Below, in pieces: positions 47,643 to 57,069 of a stretch of DNA of 64,000 nucleotides. The stretch's first letter is position 1. Each line of letters opens with the position of its first letter. Origin of the DNA: Microvirga pudoricolor (GTDB lineage Bacteria; Pseudomonadota; Alphaproteobacteria; Rhizobiales; Beijerinckiaceae); assembly GCF_016892705.1 (NCBI RefSeq), contig NZ_JAFEMB010000001.1, positions 992,001 through 1,056,000 on the forward strand. The letters are read 5' to 3'. The notes beneath the pieces are model-generated. The model searched no databases and was not told the origin of the DNA. It saw only the letters and a program-made list of their open reading frames with translations. The translations under genes and the position numbers were made by a program.

Positions 47643-48126
47643 GGCCGTGCCCCTGGTGATGGTGGCCATGATCGTGATGGCCACCGGACTCGTGATGGTG
47701 ATAGGCGCCGCGCACGGGGCGGAAGGGCCGCTCCACGATCCTCACCGTCGCGCCGAGACCCTCCAGCATCTCCACCAGGACATGATCATAGCCGATATGG
47801 ATCGCGTCGCGGCCGATCTCGGCGGGCACGTGGCGGTTGCCGATATGCCAGGCGAGGGTGAGCAGGTGCAGAGGATCGGCGCTCGTGATCTCCACGAGCT
47901 TCTCAGGCGCGGCCCTCACCTCCACGAGCCAGCCGGTGTCGAGCGCGATGGCGTCGCCGTCCTCCAGCACATCGGCACGGTCGAGGTCGAGCAGGAAGCG
48001 TGTTCCGCCATCGGCCGTGAGTGCGATGCGACGGCGGTGCCGGTCGCCGTGATCGAGGGTGATGACATCGACGATGCGGTCGGGCTCGACAGCATCGTGA
48101 CGAAGGATGGTGGTGGCGCGGATCAT
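47635..48126 (-). CDS. ureE: Urease accessory nickel chaperone UreE
   Basis: UreE carries nickel to the urease complex. The protein is 163 aa from the ATG at 48126: an N-terminal peptide-binding domain, then a metal-binding domain with WHIGNRHVPAEI and YDHVLVEMLEGLGA, then a histidine-rich tail (YHHHESGGHHDHGHHH) for nickel storage. The frame open upstream to 48297 is a shadow of ureC. It starts one base after the ureC stop. Confidence 0.95.
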   Translation of the reverse strand: MIRATTILRHDAVEPDRIVDVITLDHGDRHRRRIALTADGGTRFLLDLDRADVLEDGDAIALDTGWLVEVRAAPEKLVEITSADPLHLLTLAWHIGNRHVPAEIGRDAIHIGYDHVLVEMLEGLGATVRIVERPFRPVRGAYHHHESGGHHDHGHHHQGHGHG

Positions 48127-48127
48127 C

Positions 48128-49855
48128 TCAGAACAGGAAATAGCGCTGCGCCATGGGCAGGGATTGGGCGGGCTCGCAGACCAGAAGCTCCCCGTCGGCG
48201 CGCACGTCGTAGGTTTCGGGATCGACCTCGATATGCGGGGTCGCGTTGTTGAGCACCATGTCCTTCTTGCCGATGCCGCCGCGCACGTTCTCGACACCGA
48301 TTAAGGGCTTCTGCACATGGAGTTTCGCCGCGAGCCCCGCATCGATGGAGGCCTTCGACACGAAGGTGACGGACGTGGTGGCGAGTGCCCGGCCGAAGGC
48401 GCCGAACATGGGCCTATAATGCACCGGCTGCGGGGTCGGGATCGAGGCGTTGGGATCGCCCATGGGCGCCGCCGCGATGGCTCCGCCCTTGATCACGAGA
48501 TCGGGCTTCACCCCGAAGAAGGCGGGCGTCCACACCACGAGATCGGCAAGTTTGCCCTTCTCGACCGAGCCCACATGGGCCGAGATGCCGTGGGCGATGG
48601 CCGGGTTTATGGTGTATTTGGCGATATAGCGGCGGGCGCGCAGGTTGTCGTTGTCGCCGGTCTCGCCGGGCAGCGGGCCGCGCTGCACCTTCATCTTGTG
48701 GGCGGTTTGCCAGGTGCGGATCACCACCTCGCCGACCCGGCCCATGGCCTGGCTGTCGGACGACATCATGGAGAGCGCGCCGATATCGTGGAGAATGTCC
48801 TCCGCCGCGATGGTCTCCTTGCGGATGCGACTCTCGGCGAAAGCCAGATCCTCCGGGATCGAGGGCGATAGATGGTGGCACACCATGAGCATGTCGAGAT
48901 GCTCGTCGATGGTGTTGATTGTGTAGGGCCGCGTCGGGTTGGTGGAGGACGGCAGCACGTTGGGCAGCCCCGCCACCTTGATGATGTCCGGCGCATGGCC
49001 GCCGCCCGCGCCCTCCGTGTGGAAGGCATGGATGGTGCGGCCCTTGAAGGCCGCGATGGTATCTTCCACGAAACCGGATTCGTTGAGCGTATCCGTGTGG
49101 ATCATCACCTGGATGTCGTATTCGTCGGCGACGCCGAGGCAGCAATCGATGGCGGCGGGGGTGGTGCCCCAATCCTCGTGCAGCTTCAGCGCGCAGGCTC
49201 CGGCGAGGATCATCTCCTCGAGGGCTGCCGGCTTGGACGCATTCCCCTTGCCCGAAAAGGCAAGATTCATCGGGAAGGCCTCCGCCGCCTCGATCATCCG
49301 GGCCATGTGCCAGGGGCCGGGCGTGCAGGTGGTGGCGAAGGTGCCCGTCGCCGGGCCCGTGCCGCCGCCGAGCATGGTGGTGACGCCGGACACCAGCGCC
49401 TCCTCGATCTGCTGCGGGCAGATGAAGTGGATATGCGAATCGAATCCGCCCGCCGTGATGATCTTGCCCTCGCCCGCGATCACCTCCGTGCCCGGACCGA
49501 TGATGATGTCGACGCCCGGCTGCACATCCGGATTGCCGGCCTTGCCGATAGCCAGGATACGCCCGTCCCGGATGCCGATATCGGCCTTCACGACCCCCCA
49601 ATGGTCGAGAATGACCGCGTTGGTGATCACGGTGTCGACGGCACCTTCCCGGCGGGACACCTGGCTCTGCCCCATGCCGTCGCGGATTACCTTGCCGCCG
49701 CCGAACTTCACCTCCTCGCCATAGGTGGTGAAGTCGCGCTCGACCTCGATGACGAGGGACGTATCGGCGAGGCGCACCTTGTCGCCTTTGGTGGGGCCGA
49801 ACATGCCCGCATAGGCGGCGCGTGGAAGCGACGAGGGCTTGCGGTCGTTTTGCAT
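48128..49855 (-). CDS. ureC: Urease alpha subunit UreC
   Basis: The catalytic subunit that hydrolyses urea to ammonia and carbamate, 575 aa. The bridging carbamylated lysine is K224 in LKLHEDWG; nickel ligands include HIH in FDSHIHF, and the flap has MVCHHLSP with the reactive cysteine and catalytic histidine. All are intact. The start ATG shares a base with the ureAB stop (TGATG), indicating coupled translation and fixed stoichiometry. Confidence 0.98.
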   Translation of the reverse strand: MQNDRKPSSLPRAAYAGMFGPTKGDKVRLADTSLVIEVERDFTTYGEEVKFGGGKVIRDGMGQSQVSRREGAVDTVITNAVILDHWGVVKADIGIRDGRILAIGKAGNPDVQPGVDIIIGPGTEVIAGEGKIITAGGFDSHIHFICPQQIEEALVSGVTTMLGGGTGPATGTFATTCTPGPWHMARMIEAAEAFPMNLAFSGKGNASKPAALEEMILAGACALKLHEDWGTTPAAIDCCLGVADEYDIQVMIHTDTLNESGFVEDTIAAFKGRTIHAFHTEGAGGGHAPDIIKVAGLPNVLPSSTNPTRPYTINTIDEHLDMLMVCHHLSPSIPEDLAFAESRIRKETIAAEDILHDIGALSMMSSDSQAMGRVGEVVIRTWQTAHKMKVQRGPLPGETGDNDNLRARRYIAKYTINPAIAHGISAHVGSVEKGKLADLVVWTPAFFGVKPDLVIKGGAIAAAPMGDPNASIPTPQPVHYRPMFGAFGRALATTSVTFVSKASIDAGLAAKLHVQKPLIGVENVRGGIGKKDMVLNNATPHIEVDPETYDVRADGELLVCEPAQSLPMAQRYFLF

Positions 49856-50475
49856 CAGAGCGCTCCCATCACGTCCTGGCGGAAACCGTAGACCTCGCGC
49901 TTGCCCGACAGCGGCACCAGGGCGACCTCCCGCGTGGCGCCGGGCTCGAACCGCACCGCCGTGCCGGGCGCGATATCGAGGCGCATGCCGCGCGCCTTAT
50001 CCCGCTCGAAGGCAAGCGCTGGGTTGGTTTCGAAGAAATGGTAATGGCTGCCGACCTGGATCGGCCGATCGCCCGTATTCGCCACCGTGAGAACGGTGCG
50101 ATCAGCGCCCTCATTGAACACAATCTCGCCCTCCGGCGTGATCACCTCGCCCGGGATATCGGCCGATGGCCGCCCTCGGATCGGATGATGCACCGTGACG
50201 AGCTTCGTGCCGTCCGGGAACGTCGCCTCCACCTGGATGTCGTGGATCATCTCGGCAACGCCCTCCATCACCTGGTCGGCGGAGATCACATGCGCGCCGG
50301 CCTCCATGAGATCCGCCACCGAGCGCCCATCCCGCGCGCCCTCCACCACCGTGTCGGTGATGAGGGCCACAGCCTCCGGGTGGTTGAGCTTCACGCCGCG
50401 CTCCAGGCGGCGGCGGGCCACCATGGCGGCCATGGCGACGAGCAGCTTGTCTTTCTCTCGGGGCGTCAAATTCAT
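49855..50475 (-). CDS. Fused urease gamma and beta subunits (UreAB)
   Basis: A single 206-aa chain. Residues 1-100 are the gamma subunit ([43 protein letters not shown]) and residues 105-206 the beta subunit ([38 protein letters not shown]). Most bacteria have separate ureA and ureB; fused forms are known in Helicobacter and some alphaproteobacteria. There is almost no linker, and no stop or frameshift at the junction. Confidence 0.95.
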   Translation of the reverse strand: MNLTPREKDKLLVAMAAMVARRRLERGVKLNHPEAVALITDTVVEGARDGRSVADLMEAGAHVISADQVMEGVAEMIHDIQVEATFPDGTKLVTVHHPIRGRPSADIPGEVITPEGEIVFNEGADRTVLTVANTGDRPIQVGSHYHFFETNPALAFERDKARGMRLDIAPGTAVRFEPGATREVALVPLSGKREVYGFRQDVMGAL

Positions 50476-50484
50476 GGGCGAGCC

Positions 50485-51339
50485 TTAGCTGAGCCACACG
50501 CGCGGCAGGGGCGCATGGCGGAAGGAGACAAGAAACGGGCAGGCGGATCGGCGCAAGGCCTCAACGCCAGCGGCGCAGAAGCGCACGGCCAGCATGCCGT
50601 TCCAGGCGCTGGCGGCCGCCTCGCATTCATCCGTGGAGACAAGATATTGCCGGGCCTCCTCCAGCCGCGCCTCCGCATCGGGCGCCACGTGGAGGAAGGT
50701 GGCGAGGGCATGCCGCCCGCCCGCGACGCTCGGCCGGGCGAGGAGTTCGGAGATCGGGCCGCTGAGCTTCAAGGTATCGGCGTAGATCAGCCGCCCGCCG
50801 CGCTGGATGCGCCAGCGATCCTCGAATAGGCCGTCCGTGATGACCTCCCGTCGCGCCGCGCGGCCGAAGACGACGGCCTCGAACACCGACAGGGAAGCGT
50901 CGTCCGGCATGGCGGCGCAAAGCTTGCGCGCCAGACGCGCCTGATCGAACAGAAGCGTCTCTTGCGGCATCCAGTCCATGCGGGAGCCAGGGCCCAGCGT
51001 CAGGTCGACCGATACTTCGGCCACGGGCCCATCCGAGCGATAGACCTTCTCGGCGGCGGGCGTCGCGACCGTCACGAAGGCGTCAGGACCGGCCGCGACC
51101 GCGATGGAGAAATGGTCGCCGCAGGCGATGCCGCCCGCCGTGTTGACGAGAACCGCCTCCAACCCCTTCCCGTCATGGCGGGGCATGCGCACGCGCATGG
51201 ATCCGCTCTCGGAGATCCGTCCGGGCTTGGTGTATCCGCTGAAATATTGGGCGCTGAACGCGACGCGGCCGATCGCCCGTTGCCGGGTCAGGCTCGTCGT
51301 GCGGGCAAGGCCGTCAGAAGGCCAGGCGCTGACGTACAT
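50485..51339 (-). CDS. ureD: Urease accessory protein UreD
   Basis: UreD (UreH) is the scaffold that binds apo-urease first and recruits UreF and UreG. The 284-aa protein starts at the ATG at 51339 and shows VNTAGGIACGDHF, TPAAEKVYRSDG, MPQETLLFDQARL and FGRAARRE in family order. Its first 26 bp overlap the 3' end of urtE in another frame, which links transporter and enzyme translation. It ends 9 bp before ureAB. Confidence 0.93.
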   Translation of the reverse strand: MYVSAWPSDGLARTTSLTRQRAIGRVAFSAQYFSGYTKPGRISESGSMRVRMPRHDGKGLEAVLVNTAGGIACGDHFSIAVAAGPDAFVTVATPAAEKVYRSDGPVAEVSVDLTLGPGSRMDWMPQETLLFDQARLARKLCAAMPDDASLSVFEAVVFGRAARREVITDGLFEDRWRIQRGGRLIYADTLKLSGPISELLARPSVAGGRHALATFLHVAPDAEARLEEARQYLVSTDECEAAASAWNGMLAVRFCAAGVEALRRSACPFLVSFRHAPLPRVWLS

Positions 51340-52015
51340 CGTCCCCCTCAAGCGCCGCGCGGTCGCCCTGGTGGACGATCTCGCCGCGCTCCATCACCAC
51401 GAAGCGGTCGGCCAGATCCCGCGCGAAATCGAAATACTGCTCGACCAGCAGGATGGCCATATCCTTGCGCTCGCGCAAGTAGGTGATCGCCCGGCCGATA
51501 TCCTTGATGATGGACGGCTGAATGCCTTCCGTCGGCTCGTCGAGCACGAGAAGGCGGGGCCGCGTCACGAGGGCGCGCCCAATGGCGAGTTGCTGCTGCT
51601 GCCCACCCGAAAGATCGCCCCCGCGCCGTCCGAGCATGGATTTCAGGACCGGGAACAGCTCGAAAATCTCTTCGGGAATCGTCTTCTCCCCTCGCTTGAG
51701 CGGCGCGAAACCTGTTTCCAGGTTTTCCTTCACGGTCAGCAATGGGAAAATTTCCCGCCCCTGCGGCACGTACGCGATGCCGAGCGCGGCGCGTTCGAAG
51801 GGCTTGAGCTTCGTGATGTCGTGGCCCTCGAAACGGATTGCGCCGCCCGCGATAGGGCGATGACCCGCAATGGCGCGCAGGAGCGACGTCTTGCCGACCC
51901 CGTTGCGTCCCAGCACGCAGGTGACCTCACCGATCTCGGCGCCTACGGACACGCCGCGAAGCGCCTGGGCCGCACCGTAATAGAGAGAGATGTTTTCGAC
52001 GGAGAGAGCTGTCAT
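51314..52015 (-). CDS. urtE: Urea ABC transporter ATP-binding protein UrtE
   Basis: A LivF-type ATPase of 233 aa with Walker A GRNGVGKTS, signature LSGGQQQQL and Walker B LVLDEPTEGIQPSII; the EGIQPSII extension is typical of UrtE. The start overlaps the urtD stop (ATGA). Confidence 0.94.
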   Translation of the reverse strand: MTALSVENISLYYGAAQALRGVSVGAEIGEVTCVLGRNGVGKTSLLRAIAGHRPIAGGAIRFEGHDITKLKPFERAALGIAYVPQGREIFPLLTVKENLETGFAPLKRGEKTIPEEIFELFPVLKSMLGRRGGDLSGGQQQQLAIGRALVTRPRLLVLDEPTEGIQPSIIKDIGRAITYLRERKDMAILLVEQYFDFARDLADRFVVMERGEIVHQGDRAALEGDDVRQRLAF

Positions 52016-52764
52016 CGGCCCAGATACACCTCGATTACGCGCTCATCCGCGCTCACCGCGTCGAGCGACCCTTCCGCCAGGACCGAGCCTTCGTGCAGGC
52101 ACGTGACCTTCACGCCCAGGTCCCGCACGAAGGTCATGTCGTGTTCAACAACGACCACAGCGCGCGTTTTGGCGATGTCACGCAGAAGATCGGCGGTATC
52201 GGCGGTTTCCTGATCCGTCATCCCGGCCGCGGGCTCGTCCACGAGCAGGAGCTTAGGCTCCTGCGCCAGCAGCATGCCGATCTCGAGCCATTGCTTCTGT
52301 CCGTGGGACAACTCGGATGCCTTGCGGTGCCGATGTCCCGTGAGGCGCACCCGCTCCAACAGAGCATCGATCCGCTCACGTTCCAGCCTGGTTCGGCGCG
52401 AGAACAGGGTCGGGAACGGCCTGCGGTCGTCCTTGAGCGCCAGCAGGATGTTGTCCTCGACGGAATGCATGTCGAAGACCGTGGGCGTCTGGAACTTGCG
52501 GCCGATGCCGAGCTGGGCGATGTCGGCCTCGTCCAGGCTCGTGAGATCGTAGGATCCCTCAAAGAGCGCCGTGCCTTCATTGGGACGGGTCTTGCCCGTG
52601 ATCACGTCCATCATGGTGGTCTTGCCGGCGCCGTTCGGACCGATGATCGCGCGCATCTCCGCGTGGTCGATGGCCAGCGACAAGGCGTTTAGGGCGCGAA
52701 AGCCGTCGAACGAGACCGTGACGTTGTCGAGATAGAGCAGCGTGGGGGTGACAGGTGCGTTCAT
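52012..52764 (-). CDS. urtD: Urea ABC transporter ATP-binding protein UrtD
   Basis: A LivG-type ATPase of 250 aa from the ATG at 52764. Walker A is GPNGAGKTTM, followed by DVITGKTRPNEGTALFEG, the signature-equivalent LSHGQKQWLEIGM and Walker B LLVDEPAAGMTDQET. The last two stretches are typical of UrtD. A longer frame to 52803 is shadow of urtC. It starts 4 bp after urtC. Confidence 0.94.
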   Translation of the reverse strand: MNAPVTPTLLYLDNVTVSFDGFRALNALSLAIDHAEMRAIIGPNGAGKTTMMDVITGKTRPNEGTALFEGSYDLTSLDEADIAQLGIGRKFQTPTVFDMHSVEDNILLALKDDRRPFPTLFSRRTRLERERIDALLERVRLTGHRHRKASELSHGQKQWLEIGMLLAQEPKLLLVDEPAAGMTDQETADTADLLRDIAKTRAVVVVEHDMTFVRDLGVKVTCLHEGSVLAEGSLDAVSADERVIEVYLGR

Positions 52765-52768
52765 GACC

Positions 52769-53899
52769 CTACTCCGCCGCGCTCGGAAGCGCATCGGGAG
52801 CAACCCCGGCCTTCGGTTTCCGCCGTGCGCGCTCCCACCATTCCTCCGCCGTGCCGAGGATGCCCTTGGGCATCAGGAGCGTGACGAAGACGAAAAGGCC
52901 GCCGAGCGCGAAGAGCCAAAGTTCCGGCAACGCACCGGTGAACCACGTCTTGCCCGCATTCACAACGAGAGCTCCCAGGATCGCGCCTGCCAGGGTGCCA
53001 CGCCCGCCGACCGCCACCCAGATCACGACCTCGATGGAATTGGCGGGGGCGAACTCGCCCGGGTTGATGATGCCGACTTGGGGCACGTAGAGGGCGCCCG
53101 CCACGCCCGCCAGCATGGCCGACAGGGTGAAGACCGCCAGCTTGTAATGCTCGACCCGGTAGCCGAGGAAGCGGGTCCGGCTTTCCGCATCGCGCACGGC
53201 CACCAGCACTTTGCCGAGCTTGGAGGTGACGATCCAGCGGCAGAGCAGGTAGCCGCCCGCGAGCGCCACCGCCGATGCGACGAACAGGACGACCCGCGTC
53301 GAGGCGGCCTGGATCGGAAAACCCAGGATGTCCTTGAAATCGGTGAGGCCGTTATTGCCACCAAACCCCATGTCATTCCGGAAGAAGGCCAGCATGAGCG
53401 CGAAGGTCATGGCCTGGGTGATGATGGACAGATACACGCCCGTGACGCGGGAGCGAAACGCGAACCAGCCGAACACGAAGGCGAGCAGCCCCGGCACCAG
53501 GAGAACCATGAGCATCGCGAAGGGAAACCAGTCGAAGCCGTACCAGAACCAGGGCAGTTCCTTCCAGTTCAGGAACACCATGAAGTCCGGCAGGGTCGGG
53601 TTGGCATAGACGCCCCGCGCACCGATCTGGCGCATGAGATACATGCCCATGGCATAGCCGCCGAGCGCGAAGAACGCGCCGTGGCCGAGGGAGAGGATGC
53701 CGCAATAGCCCCACACGAGATCCACGGAGAGCGCCAGCAACGCGAAGGCGAGATACTTGCCGAGCAGGGGCACGAGGTGATCGGACAGATGGAAGGCCGA
53801 CCCCGGCGCCGCCAGCATGTTCATGGCGGGCACGAGGATCGCGGCAGCGGCGAGCAGCACGAGAACCACGATGGTGCGGCGGTCGAAAACCTGGCTCAT
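52769..53899 (-). CDS. urtC: Urea ABC transporter permease UrtC
   Basis: A LivM-type permease of 376 aa with about ten membrane segments. DLVWGYCGILSLGHGAFFALG, MVFLNWKELPWFWYGF and GYRVEHYKLAVF are characteristic of UrtC. The charged C-terminus (EEWWERARRKPK) is cytoplasmic. The ATG overlaps the urtB stop by 4 bp. Confidence 0.95.
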   Translation of the reverse strand: MSQVFDRRTIVVLVLLAAAAILVPAMNMLAAPGSAFHLSDHLVPLLGKYLAFALLALSVDLVWGYCGILSLGHGAFFALGGYAMGMYLMRQIGARGVYANPTLPDFMVFLNWKELPWFWYGFDWFPFAMLMVLLVPGLLAFVFGWFAFRSRVTGVYLSIITQAMTFALMLAFFRNDMGFGGNNGLTDFKDILGFPIQAASTRVVLFVASAVALAGGYLLCRWIVTSKLGKVLVAVRDAESRTRFLGYRVEHYKLAVFTLSAMLAGVAGALYVPQVGIINPGEFAPANSIEVVIWVAVGGRGTLAGAILGALVVNAGKTWFTGALPELWLFALGGLFVFVTLLMPKGILGTAEEWWERARRKPKAGVAPDALPSAAE

Positions 53900-55491
53900 G
53901 CTTCCACCGCCCTTCCCTTGAGGGCGAAGAGCCCTCGCGGCCGTCTCTGGATGAACAGGATGATGGCAATGAGCAGCACGATCTTGCCCAGAACCGCACC
54001 CGCATAAGGCTCCAGCAGCTTGTTGGCGATGCCGAGCGTCATGGCGCCCACCAATGTGCCCCAGAGATTGCCCACGCCGCCGAACACCACCACCATGAAG
54101 CTGTCGATGATGTAACCCTGGCCGAGATTGGGGCTCACATTGTCGATCTGGGAGAGCGCCACGCCGGCAATCCCCGCGACGCCGGAGCCCAGGCCGAAGG
54201 CGAGCGCGTCGATACGGTTGGTGCGGATGCCCATCGAGCCCGCCATCCGGCGGTTCTGCGTCACGGCGCGCACGAAGAGGCCGAGCGAGGTGTAGCGCAT
54301 CACGAGGAGCAGCGCCGCGAAAACCCCGAAGGCGAAGATCACGATGGCGATGCGGTTATAGGTGAGGCTCAAGCCCCCGAGTTCGAGCGCGCCGCTCATC
54401 CAGGCCGGGGTCCCGACCTCCCGGTTCGTCGGCCCGAAGATGGAGCGCACCGCCTGCTGCAGCATGAGCGAGAGGCCCCAAGTGGCGAGCAGCGTCTCCA
54501 GCGGGCGACCGTAGAGGAAACGGATCACCGTGCGCTCGATGAGAATGCCGATGCCGCCCGCAACCACGAAGGCCAGGGGAAGCGCGATGAACAGCGAAGC
54601 GCCGAACAACCCCGGCATCTGGGTGCGGATGATCTCCTGCACCACGAAGGTGGTGTAGGCGCCGATCATGACCATCTCGCCATGGGCCATGTTGATGACG
54701 CCCATCGTTCCGAACGTGATGGCAAGCCCGATGGCGGCCAGCAACAGAACCGATCCGAGCGAAATGCCGTACCAGACATTCTGCAGGGCGTTCCACAATT
54801 CGAGCCGTGAGCGGATACCGGCGGCGGCGGCTTGAGCCGCCTCGACAACCTCGGGCGCGCCGGTGACGGACGACAGGAGTGCCAGCGCATCCTGGTTGCC
54901 CCGGGCCTTGAGCACGCCGATGGCGGCGATCCGGTCTGCGGATGAAATGTCGGGAGCGCTCAGAAGAATGGCGGCGCGCGCCTCTTCGAGGATCGTCTTG
55001 ACGGTTGCGTCCTTTTCCTGCGCAAGCGCCTGATCGAGGATCGGGAGCGCGGCGGCGTCCTTCGAGCGGAAGACGGCCCTGGCCGCATCGAGGCGCTTGC
55101 CCGCATCGGGGCTCATCAGGGTCATGCTGCCGAGCGCCGCCTCGATCGCCCGGCGCACCCGGTTGTTGACCCGCACGGGCTTGAGGTCGGCGGGCGCGGC
55201 CCCGGCGATCGCTTGTCCGGTCGCCGCATCGGTCATGGCGCCGGAGGCATCACGGATGACGACGCGCCCTGCCCCGGCCAACAACCGGCCGTCGCGCAGG
55301 GCCTCGACCACGGCCAAGGCCTGAGGGTTGCCGCTCGATGCGACGCCCACGATGGCCGTGTCCGTGTCGGCGTAGCTGTCGGTGGTGAATTTCTGCAGCG
55401 CGTCTTCGTAAGGACCCGCCATGGCGACAGAGGCCCAGGACAGGGCGAGGAGCACGAGAAGGGCCCGCAGGCTGTCGCGTAAGATCATCAT
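53896..55491 (-). CDS. urtB: Urea ABC transporter permease UrtB
   Basis: A LivH-type permease of 531 aa. The first 25 residues are a signal-like segment, residues 26-225 a periplasmic helical domain peculiar to UrtB, and the C-terminal 300 residues the permease, with GLAITFGTMGVINMAHGEM and TQNRRMAGSMGIRT. The long N-terminal domain distinguishes it from LivH and supports urea rather than amino acid transport. It starts 64 bp after urtA. Confidence 0.95.
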   Translation of the reverse strand: MMILRDSLRALLVLLALSWASVAMAGPYEDALQKFTTDSYADTDTAIVGVASSGNPQALAVVEALRDGRLLAGAGRVVIRDASGAMTDAATGQAIAGAAPADLKPVRVNNRVRRAIEAALGSMTLMSPDAGKRLDAARAVFRSKDAAALPILDQALAQEKDATVKTILEEARAAILLSAPDISSADRIAAIGVLKARGNQDALALLSSVTGAPEVVEAAQAAAAGIRSRLELWNALQNVWYGISLGSVLLLAAIGLAITFGTMGVINMAHGEMVMIGAYTTFVVQEIIRTQMPGLFGASLFIALPLAFVVAGGIGILIERTVIRFLYGRPLETLLATWGLSLMLQQAVRSIFGPTNREVGTPAWMSGALELGGLSLTYNRIAIVIFAFGVFAALLLVMRYTSLGLFVRAVTQNRRMAGSMGIRTNRIDALAFGLGSGVAGIAGVALSQIDNVSPNLGQGYIIDSFMVVVFGGVGNLWGTLVGAMTLGIANKLLEPYAGAVLGKIVLLIAIILFIQRRPRGLFALKGRAVEA

Positions 55492-55555
55492 GACATGAAC
55501 TTTAATGAGACAGGGAACGAGGGCGGCAAATGCCGCCCTCGGTCATCAGGCGATT

Positions 55556-56848
55556 TTAAGCGCCGCCGCACTTCTTCGTGACGGTGTTGTAGTTACCGCA
55601 CTTGAGGGTCTTCCAGTCGGCCACGAGGTCCTTGGAACCATCGAGCTCCTTCGACCAGGCGTCGCCCGGAACGAGACCTTCGGTCTTCCACACCACGTCG
55701 AACTGGCCGTTGTCCTTGATCTCGCCGATGAGGACGGGCTTGGTGATGTGGTGGTTGGGGAGCATCTCCGACACGCCGCCAGTCAGGTTCGGGACCTGGA
55801 TGCCCACGATGGAGTCGATGACCTTGTCGGGCTCGGTGGTGCCGGCCTTCTCGACGGCCTTGACCCACATGTTGAAGCCGATCACATGCGCTTCCATCGG
55901 ATCGTTGGTGACGCGCTTGTCGTTCTTCGTGAAGGCCTTCCACTTCTCGATGAAGGCCTTGTTGTCCGGCGTATCGACGGACTGGAAGTAGTTCCAGGCG
56001 GCAAGGTGGCCGACGAGGGGCTTGGTGTCGATGCCGGCGAGTTCTTCCTCGCCCACCGAGAAGGCCACGACCGGGATGTCGGTCGCCTTGACGCCCTGGT
56101 TGCCGAGTTCCTTGTAGAACGGCACGTTGGCGTCGCCGTTGATGGTGGACACCACGGCGGTCTTCTTGCCCGCCGAGCCAAACTTCTTGATGTCGGCCAC
56201 GATGGTCTGCCAGTCGGAATGACCAAACGGCGTGTAGTTGATCATGATGTCCTCGGGCTTCACGCCCTTGGCCAGGAGATAGGCCTCAAGGATCTTGTTG
56301 GTCGTGCGCGGATAGACATAGTCCGTGCCCGCGAGCACCCAACGCTGGACGCCTTCCTCCTTGGCGAGGTAGTCGACCGCCGGGATGGCCTGCTGGTTGG
56401 GAGCCGCGCCCGTGTAGAACACGTTCCGCTCGCTCTCCTCGCCCTCGTACTGGACCGGGTAGAACAGGATGCTGTTCAGCTCCTTGAACACCGGCAGCAC
56501 GGACTTGCGGGACACCGACGTCCAGCAGCCGAACACGGCCACGACCTTGTCCTTGCTGATGAGCTCGCGGGCCTTTTCGGCAAAGAGCGGCCAGTTGGAG
56601 GCCGGGTCGACGACGACCGCCTCAAGCTTCTTGCCGAGGATTCCGCCCTTCTTGTTCTGCTCTTCGATGAGCATCAGCATGGCGTCCTTCAGCGTGGTCT
56701 CGCTGATCGCCATGGTGCCCGAGAGCGAATGAAGAATTCCAACCTTGATGGTCTCCTGCGCCTGCGCGGCGCCGGCCATGGTTCCGGCGATCAACGCCGA
56801 GGCCGCGAGCCACCGCGCGCCTTTCACTGCCTTGCCTAACATCGACAT
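55556..56848 (-). CDS. urtA: Urea ABC transporter substrate-binding protein UrtA
   Basis: A periplasmic urea-binding protein of 430 aa with a Sec signal ending AGAAQA before QETIKVGILHSLSGTMAI. UrtA-type markers are KVGILHSLSGTMAISE, GCWTSVSRKSVLPVF, YPVQYEGEE and LAGTDYVYPRTTN. The ATG at 56848 was kept as start; the sigma-54 promoter lies 51 bp upstream. It heads the 12-gene urea uptake and urease operon. Confidence 0.96.
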   Translation of the reverse strand: MSMLGKAVKGARWLAASALIAGTMAGAAQAQETIKVGILHSLSGTMAISETTLKDAMLMLIEEQNKKGGILGKKLEAVVVDPASNWPLFAEKARELISKDKVVAVFGCWTSVSRKSVLPVFKELNSILFYPVQYEGEESERNVFYTGAAPNQQAIPAVDYLAKEEGVQRWVLAGTDYVYPRTTNKILEAYLLAKGVKPEDIMINYTPFGHSDWQTIVADIKKFGSAGKKTAVVSTINGDANVPFYKELGNQGVKATDIPVVAFSVGEEELAGIDTKPLVGHLAAWNYFQSVDTPDNKAFIEKWKAFTKNDKRVTNDPMEAHVIGFNMWVKAVEKAGTTEPDKVIDSIVGIQVPNLTGGVSEMLPNHHITKPVLIGEIKDNGQFDVVWKTEGLVPGDAWSKELDGSKDLVADWKTLKCGNYNTVTKKCGGA

Positions 56849-56898
56849 CCTGATGTCTCCCCTTGCCTGGGCTGCCCCCAGTGCGGCGCAGGAGACGA

Positions 56899-56914
56899 TG
56901 CAAGGCCCGTGCCA
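56899..56914 (-). promoter_or_regulatory. Sigma-54 promoter of the urt-ure operon
   Basis: Read on the minus strand, TGGCACG-GGCC-TTGCA matches the -24/-12 consensus TGGCACG-N4-TTGCW at every position. Transcription would start about 12 bp downstream, near 56888, and give a leader of about 40 nt to the urtA ATG at 56848. Sigma-54 promoters need an activator such as NtrC, which fits urea use under nitrogen limitation. Confidence 0.85.
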
Positions 56915-56955
56915 GCTGGGCTCGGCTGGCGCCGCGGAGGCGGCGTGCGAGCCTG

Positions 56956-56978
56956 CCGGCCAGTATGGCCTAGGCCGG
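56956..56978. promoter_or_regulatory. Inverted repeat upstream of the sigma-54 promoter
   Basis: CCGGCC (56956-56961) and GGCCGG (56973-56978) flank an 11-bp spacer, about 55 bp upstream of the -24 element. It could be an activator-binding site. It does not match the NtrC consensus closely, so this is tentative. Confidence 0.3.
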
Positions 56979-57069
56979 AAAGCAGCGTGGGCGCAGGCTC
57001 ATCGGCTACAAAAACGGCTGATGCCTAATAATGAGGCTGCATGAAATTGTTGCAGAAGCGGATCTGGCG

